From Candidatus Microgenomates bacterium (GTDB taxonomy: Bacteria > Patescibacteriota > Microgenomatia > JAADGY01), in assembly GCA_015486555.1 (NCBI GenBank), contig WFRL01000086.1:1-16462 (forward strand): a stretch of DNA of 16,462 bases, written 5' to 3'. Made by a program: the position numbers and the translations under genes. The notes under the pieces were generated by a model. It was not told where the DNA came from. It saw only the letters and a program-made list of their open reading frames with translations, and searched no databases. Below, one piece after another: positions 11,503 through 16,462 of the stretch (its first letter is position 1; each line of letters begins with the position of its first letter).

Positions 11503-12555
11503 ATGGAGCTAAAGACACTTTTGGAAGAAACCTTTCAGCGTCGGGCTAGTGATCTTCATCTCTTAGTAGGTAAGCCACCGATGTGGCGGATAGATGGTCA
11601 ACTTAGCTTTTTTAAACAATATTCCCAACCATTGACTAGAGGAGAAGTAGAAGAGAGTATAAAAACTATTACGACATCAGAGCAGGAAAAGATTTTTGAA
11701 AAGAAAAAGGAGCTTGATTTTTCTTTTTCCTATCTTGACAAGGTTCGCTTCCGGGTAAATATTTATAATCAGCAGGGCCAACCTGCTCTGGCTGCTCGGG
11801 CCATCTCTAACAAGATTCCAACCTTAACTGAGCTACATCTTCCACCTGTTCTTCGGCGAATCTTTGATCTTCGTCAGGGTTTAGTTTTAGTTACTGGTCC
11901 AACTGACCATGGTAAATCGACGACCCTTGCTTCGGTTATTGACCAGATAATTAAAACCCGATCGGTTCATGTCATTACTATCGAGGACCCGATAGAGTAT
12001 GTTTATCATTCTGATATATCTATTGTTTCTCAGAGAGAAATGTATAATGATACTCTTTCTTGGCCAGCTGCTCTGCGGAGTGCTCTCCGAGAGGATCCAG
12101 ATATTGTTCTTATTGGAGAAATGAGAGACCATGAAACAATTGCTGCTGCTTTGACCATAGCTGAAACTGGTCATTTAGTCTTAGCCACCTTACATACTAA
12201 CTCGGCTGCCCAGACAGTTAACCGGATTGTCGATGTCTTTCCAGAAGAACAACAAGATCAGGTGAAGTTACAACTCTCGACGACTTTAGAAATGGTGATC
12301 TCTCAACGGTTGATCCCAGCCATCCAAGGCGGTCGTTTACCAGCAACAGAGATTTTAATTGCTAACTCGGCTGTTCGGAATACTGTTCGAGAAGGGAAAG
12401 TGACAATGATTGATAATATAATCAGTACCTCAGTCCAAGAAGGAATGATGAGTTTGGAGATGTCATTAGCTTCTTTGGTTAAATCTGGAGCTGTTGATAA
12501 ACAAGTAGCCTTATCTTATGCTCTGAAGCCAGATAATCTAGAAAAGTTACTCTAA
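11503..12555 (+). CDS. pilT: Type IV pilus retraction ATPase PilT
   Basis: Hexameric ATPase that depolymerises pili and so drives twitching motility and DNA uptake. The 350 aa match the family. Seen are ASDLHLLVGKPPMWRIDG (~15-32, PilT N terminus), Walker A GPTDHGKST (132-140), Asp box IEDPIEY (~160-166), Walker B IVLIGEMRD (201-209), His box TGHLVLATLHTNSA (~222-235) and AVRNTVREGK (290-299), the counterpart of the PilT signature AIRNLIREGK. No tetracysteine motif is present, separating it from PilB. In the P-loop the usual G-S is replaced by D-H; the invariant G, K and S/T remain, so activity is expected. GAGAGG lies 7-8 nt before the ATG. It is followed 7 bp later by pilC. Confidence 0.95.
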   Translation: MELKTLLEETFQRRASDLHLLVGKPPMWRIDGQLSFFKQYSQPLTRGEVEESIKTITTSEQEKIFEKKKELDFSFSYLDKVRFRVNIYNQQGQPALAARAISNKIPTLTELHLPPVLRRIFDLRQGLVLVTGPTDHGKSTTLASVIDQIIKTRSVHVITIEDPIEYVYHSDISIVSQREMYNDTLSWPAALRSALREDPDIVLIGEMRDHETIAAALTIAETGHLVLATLHTNSAAQTVNRIVDVFPEEQQDQVKLQLSTTLEMVISQRLIPAIQGGRLPATEILIANSAVRNTVREGKVTMIDNIISTSVQEGMMSLEMSLASLVKSGAVDKQVALSYALKPDNLEKLL

Positions 12556-12562
12556 AAGGACG

Positions 12563-13768
12563 ATGAAAAAATTTTCATTTGTGGCCAGAAGTGATGAAGG
12601 ACAAAAAGTAAAAGGAATTATTGAAGCTATTTCTGTTGAGGGAGCTAAAAATCTTCTTTTTAAAAGAGGATATCATATCATTGAATTAGTGGAAAAGAGA
12701 AGAAAAGCTAGTCTTTGGAGCCGTTTGGGATTACATAAAAAGGTTGGTCAGAATGAACTAACCAATTTCACTCGCCAGCTCTCGACTATGCTCAACGCTG
12801 GTTTACCTCTGACTGATGCTTTAGAGATATTAGCTTCTCAGGCTAACGGTTCAATGAGGAAAGTACTAGAGCAAATTTTAGTAGATATTCGGGAGGGATC
12901 ATCATTAGGATCAGCCCTATCTCATTATCCAAGTATCTTTAACCGAGTTTATATTTCTCTTGTCCGTTCAGGGGAGGCAGCTGGGGCCTTAGACAAGGTC
13001 TTGGAACGCCTAGCTGATAATCTTGAGAAGAATCGTGACTTTATGGGTAAAGTGAAAGGGGCCTTAATTTATCCAGCAATTGTTATTATAGCTATGGCTT
13101 TGGTGGCGGCGGTAATGATGATAGTAGTTATTCCCAAACTTAACGTTCTTTATCAAAGTTTCCATACCCAGCTACCTCTTTCTACTCGCATCTTGATTAC
13201 TTTCTCTGATTTCATGGTCCGCTTCTGGTGGTTGCTCCTTATTGGTTTAATTGGTTTAATTAACCTTGTTCAATGGGTAAAGAAGACCCCTTGGGGAGGT
13301 TATTTATGGGATAAGATTACAGTTGAGTTACCGGTTTGGGGTAGTTTACAACAAGAGGTAATTTGGACTAATTTTAGTTACACTCTTTCTATGTTACTGG
13401 AAGCGGGGGTACCCTTAATTAGTGCTTTGGATATTAGTGCTGAGACGACAGGGAATAAGTATTATAGTGAAGAAGTAAAAGCAGTAAGGAGCCAAGTAGA
13501 GAAAGGTATTCCTATGTCAACAGCGATGGAAATAAGTGAGGTTTTTCCTCGTATTCTCTCTCAAATGGTCAGTATAGGGGAACAGACAGGAGAGATGGAT
13601 AAGGTTCTTTATAAATTAGCCCACTATTTTGAAGTGGAAGCCTCCCAAAAAGTGAAGAATCTGACTACCAGTATTGAGCCAATTATTATTATCATTCTTA
13701 GTTTAGGTGTTGGTTTCTTAGTCTTCTCCATAATCACCCCGATTTACAACTTGACAAGTCAGTTTTAA
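12563..13768 (+). CDS. pilC: Type IV pilus inner-membrane platform protein PilC
   Basis: GspF/PilC-type platform protein on which the PilB and PilT motors turn during pilus assembly. The 401 aa are standard. A short N-terminal ARMS-like segment (FVARSDEGQKVKGIIEA) precedes two T2SSF repeats: ~66-190 (FTRQLSTMLNAGLPL, REGSSLGSAL, VRSGEAAGALDKVL) and ~269-390 (FSYTLSMLLEAGVPL, VEKGIPMSTAM, VSIGEQTGEMDKVL). Three hydrophobic membrane segments are visible at about 169-192, 219-238 and 373-394. AAAGGA stands 2-3 nt before the ATG. The final codons overlap a TTGACA that probably belongs to a promoter for the downstream pilin gene. Confidence 0.95.
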   Translation: MKKFSFVARSDEGQKVKGIIEAISVEGAKNLLFKRGYHIIELVEKRRKASLWSRLGLHKKVGQNELTNFTRQLSTMLNAGLPLTDALEILASQANGSMRKVLEQILVDIREGSSLGSALSHYPSIFNRVYISLVRSGEAAGALDKVLERLADNLEKNRDFMGKVKGALIYPAIVIIAMALVAAVMMIVVIPKLNVLYQSFHTQLPLSTRILITFSDFMVRFWWLLLIGLIGLINLVQWVKKTPWGGYLWDKITVELPVWGSLQQEVIWTNFSYTLSMLLEAGVPLISALDISAETTGNKYYSEEVKAVRSQVEKGIPMSTAMEISEVFPRILSQMVSIGEQTGEMDKVLYKLAHYFEVEASQKVKNLTTSIEPIIIIILSLGVGFLVFSIITPIYNLTSQF

Positions 13769-13779
13769 TGGTTTACATT
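13751..13779 (+). promoter_or_regulatory. Candidate internal promoter for the pilin gene
   Basis: A perfect -35 TTGACA (13751-13756) inside the last pilC codons, a 17-bp spacer, then TACATT (13774-13779, four of six matches). It predicts a start near 13786 and a 25-nt leader carrying the AAGGAGG site. It would allow extra pilin synthesis relative to the motor proteins. Confidence 0.4.
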
Positions 13780-13798
13780 GATAATATAGAAAGATTTT

Positions 13799-13805
13799 AA
13801 GGAGG
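13799..13805 (+). promoter_or_regulatory. Strong Shine-Dalgarno site of the pilin gene
   Basis: AAGGAGG with 5 nt spacing to the ATG at 13811, essentially a consensus site. It is the best ribosome binding site of the pil operon and fits a major structural pilin. Confidence 0.85.
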
Positions 13806-13810
13806 AGCTT

Positions 13811-14347
13811 ATGCTACTTAAAAAGGTAAGGCTATCAGGTTTTACTATGATTGAGTTGTTGGTGGTAATTGCGGTCATTGGTGTTTTGGCAGTGGCAGTT
13901 CTTTCTTCTATTAACCCTCTTGAACAGATAAACAAGGGACAAGATACTAAAAAGAGATCTGATGCAGCTCAGATATTAAATGCCATTGACAGGTATTATG
14001 CTTCTCAAGAGGAGTATCCCTTTGATGTTCAATCAGTAGCTGATGGGGGGTTGCATGCTATTAATACGGAGTTAGCAGGTTCTTTGTTAAAAAATCTGGT
14101 GGATACTAAAGAGATTAAAAAAGGTTTCAGGACACGGCTGGTAAATGATGCTTCTAAGCCAGAAAATCATATTTATCTCTATATAGACCCGGAAGGAGCT
14201 CAAGATGATGGGGATGTAGAAGGGGTTTATGCTTGTTTTAAACCGTCCTCGAATTCCTTTAAAAAAGAATCAGCTAAGCATGCTTCGGATTGGTCTTTTG
14301 TTGAAGACGAGATAAATAGCGGTAACTACTATATTTGTCTGCCCTAA
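13811..14347 (+). CDS. Type IV prepilin, class III signal peptide
   Basis: Major or principal pilin subunit. The 178-aa precursor has a 10-residue positively charged leader ending in Gly (LLKKVRLSG) and processing is expected between G10 and F11 by prepilin peptidase. The mature N terminus FTMIELLVVIAVIGVLAVAV has the invariant Glu at mature position 5 and the hydrophobic helix used for polymerisation. Beyond ~40 the globular head continues the helix (QDTKKRSDAAQILNAIDRYY), which resembles GspG-like pseudopilins. Only two Cys, C142 and C176 (VYACFKPSS and YYICLP), could close a C-terminal disulfide loop as in type IVa pilins. The sequence near C142 is Ser-rich. The position right after pilC and the strong ribosome binding site support the major pilin role; a minor pilin or pseudopilin cannot be excluded. 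Confidence 0.9.
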   Translation: MLLKKVRLSGFTMIELLVVIAVIGVLAVAVLSSINPLEQINKGQDTKKRSDAAQILNAIDRYYASQEEYPFDVQSVADGGLHAINTELAGSLLKNLVDTKEIKKGFRTRLVNDASKPENHIYLYIDPEGAQDDGDVEGVYACFKPSSNSFKKESAKHASDWSFVEDEINSGNYYICLP

Positions 14348-14350
14348 AAT

Positions 14351-16192
14351 TTGTCTGTTAAGTTGAAGAAGTACTTTTTGTTCCATTTCTTTTTAGGTGT
14401 AGTTTTACTTCTCTCTATCTGGTTCTGGTCCAGGGCTGGAGGTCTTAACCCACAACTTTTATTAGGTGTTTGGTTAACTGTGGGAGTAGGTGCTCTTTTT
14501 GTAAAAAGATGGGAGAAGAAGGACTTTTTAATTTGGCTAGGCTTTGTTTTTTTCATAATTGTCAATTTAATTGGGGCTGCCATCGATAAATGGACGACCT
14601 TAAAGTGGGGGTTAGTTTATGGCTTAATTCTTCTTTTTTTCTTAGAAATAAAGGAAATGAGTAAGAAATGGAAGAAAAAAGATCTTTTTTCTTTTGCAAC
14701 GGTTTTAATGTTGATTTATTTACTCATTTTTTCCTTAATCAGTTGGTTTAATCTCCAAGCTTATGGATTAGGCAGAATTCCTAAGATAAGTGGTCCTTTT
14801 TATTGGCATAACCAAATGGGAGGTTGGTTGTTGATGGTCTCCCCTGCCCTCTTATGGTTGGCTTATAAGAAAAAAGAAGGGACTGCTCGATTGGTTTATA
14901 TTTTGGTTTATGCTACCAGTTTGGCTTTATTAAGTATGACTCTCTCTCGTGGGAGTTGGCTGGCTTGGTTAGTTTCTTTGTTCTTTTTGTTATTTTGGTT
15001 GGGGATTAAAAAGAAAATAAAAGGATACTTTTTCTTCAGCTGGAAGGAGGTGGGATTAGTACTTATTCTTGCCTTTTCTTTTATGCTTATCTTTAATCGC
15101 CATATTGTTAAGACGGTAACCGGCCATACAGAAGTTCTAATTGAAGAATCTAAAGGTCAAAATCAGTCTCAAGGTCCGGCCTCGATTAGTTGGGAGTATC
15201 GTTTAATTGCTTTTAGTGATACTTTAAAGGTGATTCGTCGACGGCCGTTATTAGGAATTGGTCTAGGTGATTTTCGTTACTACTACCGTTTGATTCAGAA
15301 CCATCCCTGGATTATGGTCAATTTTGTTCATAGTCAGCCCCTACAGTTAGCAGCCGAGGGAGGGGTAATAGCGGGGTTGTTGTGGTTGGTTTGGGTAGGA
15401 TGGGTTATATGGAGCGGCCTGAGTTTTGTAATAAGTGAGAGAGGTAGCAAAGATAGAAGGATGTTAATTTTGTTGCTGACCTGGGGATTTTTAGCCGAAA
15501 GTCTTCATTCATTAATTGATATGGATTTGTCTTTAGTTTCTCTCCTATTTTGGTACATAGTTATGGGAGGAGCAATTATAGGCTTAAGTGGAGATCAAGA
15601 AAAAACTGAGGATGTTTCTCCTCTTTGGGTAAAGGTCAGTATCGGTTTAATTGGCCTGGTGGTTATTTATGTAATCTTGGGAATGAAGCTTTCCTCCCAA
15701 CTGCGGGCAGAATTAGGCCAGCGGCAATTGAATAGAGAACAATGGTTAAAAAAGAGCCAGTTAGCTATTAAGTACTATCCTTTTAACTACCGCAATTATT
15801 TTCTTACTGGTCTCGGTTATATGAAATTGAGAGATTTGGATAAAGCCTCTTACTGGTTGAGGCGGGGGGAAAAGATCTATCCTTACTCAGGAGAAATAGA
15901 GTATAACTTGGGGATTATAGCTGAGGCGAAGGGTCAACCTCGGGAGGCGGAGAAAAGATATCGGCGGGCAGTTGAGATTAATCCTTTAGTCTCGCCTCGG
16001 CCGTATTTAAAGTTAGCTGCCTTTTATATGCGTCATGGTCAAAAAACCAAAGCTAGAAATATCTTTTACCGGTGTGCTTATCAAGCGTTTCCTAAAGACA
16101 AGGCCTTCAGGGCCCTGGAATGGATGTACAAATACACTGACGTTATTCTCTTACGGGATGCCTGCGAGAAAGAATATCTTAAGTTTAGGTAA
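14351..16192 (+). CDS. O-antigen ligase / oligosaccharyltransferase-family membrane protein with TPR domain
   Basis: Wzy_C-superfamily polytopic membrane protein (613 aa), whose members move lipid-linked glycans onto lipid A, pilins or other acceptors. About 13 hydrophobic segments span residues ~9-445. Family marks are WHNQMGGWLLMVSPALLWL (~152-170), TLSRGSWLAW (~197-206, with the conserved Arg), the loop GIGLGDFRYYYR (~302-313) and VHSQPLQLAAEGG (~326-338, with the conserved His). Residues ~465-575 form TPR repeats, probably extracytoplasmic. The start is taken as TTG at 14351, one codon after the pilin stop and in the same frame. No Shine-Dalgarno sequence is seen and the first in-frame ATG is only at residue 103, so translation probably depends on coupling to the pilin gene. 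Adjacency to the pilin suggests a PilO/TfpW-like pilin glycosylation role; this is inference, and polysaccharide ligation or polymerisation remains possible. Confidence 0.8.
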   Translation: MSVKLKKYFLFHFFLGVVLLLSIWFWSRAGGLNPQLLLGVWLTVGVGALFVKRWEKKDFLIWLGFVFFIIVNLIGAAIDKWTTLKWGLVYGLILLFFLEIKEMSKKWKKKDLFSFATVLMLIYLLIFSLISWFNLQAYGLGRIPKISGPFYWHNQMGGWLLMVSPALLWLAYKKKEGTARLVYILVYATSLALLSMTLSRGSWLAWLVSLFFLLFWLGIKKKIKGYFFFSWKEVGLVLILAFSFMLIFNRHIVKTVTGHTEVLIEESKGQNQSQGPASISWEYRLIAFSDTLKVIRRRPLLGIGLGDFRYYYRLIQNHPWIMVNFVHSQPLQLAAEGGVIAGLLWLVWVGWVIWSGLSFVISERGSKDRRMLILLLTWGFLAESLHSLIDMDLSLVSLLFWYIVMGGAIIGLSGDQEKTEDVSPLWVKVSIGLIGLVVIYVILGMKLSSQLRAELGQRQLNREQWLKKSQLAIKYYPFNYRNYFLTGLGYMKLRDLDKASYWLRRGEKIYPYSGEIEYNLGIIAEAKGQPREAEKRYRRAVEINPLVSPRPYLKLAAFYMRHGQKTKARNIFYRCAYQAFPKDKAFRALEWMYKYTDVILLRDACEKEYLKFR

Positions 16193-16210
16193 TTCTTGCT
16201 AAATCTAAGC

Positions 16211-16216
16211 TATAAT
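16211..16216 (+). promoter_or_regulatory. -10 box for the PAPS-reductase-family gene, leaderless start
   Basis: Perfect TATAAT at 16211-16216, then 5 nt, then ATG at 16222. The spacing equals that at 400-411 and 2371-2360. No good -35 was found and there is no Shine-Dalgarno sequence. It marks the start of a new transcription unit after the pil operon. Confidence 0.55.
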
Positions 16217-16221
16217 ACCTT

Positions 16222-16462
16222 ATGAAGATGACTCTTACCGACGAAATTCAAAAAGCCAAAGAAGTTATAAAAGAAGCAGCTCAAAAATGGCCCCATGATC
16301 AGATTGCTGTAGCTTGGACTGGAGGCAAAGATTCAACAGTGGTTTTACATTTGGTGAGAGAGGTATTTAATGGCAAGGTACCTTTTAAAGTAATGTTTAA
16401 TGACTCAACTATTGAGTTTAAAGAAATCTATGAGTTTATTAAAAAATATCAAAAAGAATGGA
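16222..16462 (+). CDS. PAPS reductase / ATP sulfurylase subunit 2-family PP-loop protein (partial, 5' end)
   Basis: Only the first 80 codons lie in the window; the frame is open to the edge. AVAWTGGKDSTVVLHLV (residues ~29-45) contains the PP-loop TGGKDS, which binds the phosphates of ATP or PAPS in the adenine nucleotide alpha-hydrolase superfamily. FNDSTIEFKEIYEFIKKY (~59-76) matches the family's D[TS]-x-[FE]-x-E-x-Y region that follows the second strand. This fits phosphoadenosine phosphosulfate reductase (PF01507) rather than tRNA thiolation enzymes. Relatives in small genomes are often of unknown substrate, so sulfate assimilation should not be assumed. Start at 16222 is favoured by the adjacent -10 box; ATG at 16228 is an alternative. 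Confidence 0.8.
   Translation, partial: MKMTLTDEIQKAKEVIKEAAQKWPHDQIAVAWTGGKDSTVVLHLVREVFNGKVPFKVMFNDSTIEFKEIYEFIKKYQKEW

Overview
The window is AT-rich bacterial DNA read with the standard genetic code: Trp is UGG, the long genes contain no in-frame UGA, and one gene ends in UGA. Several features together suggest a Candidate Phyla Radiation (Patescibacteria) genome, perhaps of the Microgenomates/Parcubacteria type. These are short compact housekeeping proteins, a minimal pilB-pilT-pilC-pilin cluster, intergenic DNA packed with small palindromic repeats (including the CCTGCCTGCC/GGCAGGCAGG palindrome), and genes apparently transcribed without a leader. The lineage is inferred from gene content and repeat style; no rRNA gene is present to confirm it.

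Layout. Positions 1-410 are repeat-rich non-coding DNA. A Xer-type tyrosine recombinase follows (411-1358, +). It converges, across a repeat-filled gap, on a DUF84/YjjX-type nucleoside triphosphatase (1773-2360, -). A minus-strand operon runs gyrB - ppa - gyrA (7605 down to 2446), placing inorganic pyrophosphatase between the two gyrase subunits. A divergent repeat-laden gap (7606-8160) leads to a plus-strand pair, xseB and a short DNA polymerase III delta' subunit (8161-9101). After another 600 bp non-coding gap comes a type IV pilus operon: pilB, pilT, pilC, a prepilin with a canonical leader and two Cys, and a large membrane protein of the O-antigen ligase/oligosaccharyltransferase superfamily with C-terminal TPRs (9708-16192). 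The window ends inside a PAPS-reductase-family gene with its own promoter (16222 onward).

How the genes work together. Gyrase, Xer recombinase, delta' and exonuclease VII small subunit all serve chromosome topology, replication and repair. Pyrophosphatase and the ITP/XTP phosphatase clean up by-products of nucleotide metabolism. The pilus block would supply the extension motor, retraction motor, platform protein, major pilin and possibly a pilin-glycosylating ligase; the prepilin peptidase and the alignment/secretin parts are not here.

The most unusual material is not in the proteins. (1) Five copies and one fragment of a 107-144 bp non-coding element lie only between genes. Their ends are GTCAT-hairpin-CTAGC modules, with hairpins that differ between copies by compensatory base changes. 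(2) Four intergenic arrays have a strict 7-bp period. (3) A near-identical 60-nt inverted pair brackets xseB-holB. (4) Several transcription units have a TATAAT-like -10 box ending only 5-6 nt before the ATG with no Shine-Dalgarno, implying leaderless mRNAs, whereas ppa and the pilin have strong Shine-Dalgarno sequences. Gyrase also carries substitutions at classical quinolone and aminocoumarin contact positions and a GyrA insertion of about 40 residues. I did not find a clearly new defence or mobile system with its own protein machinery.
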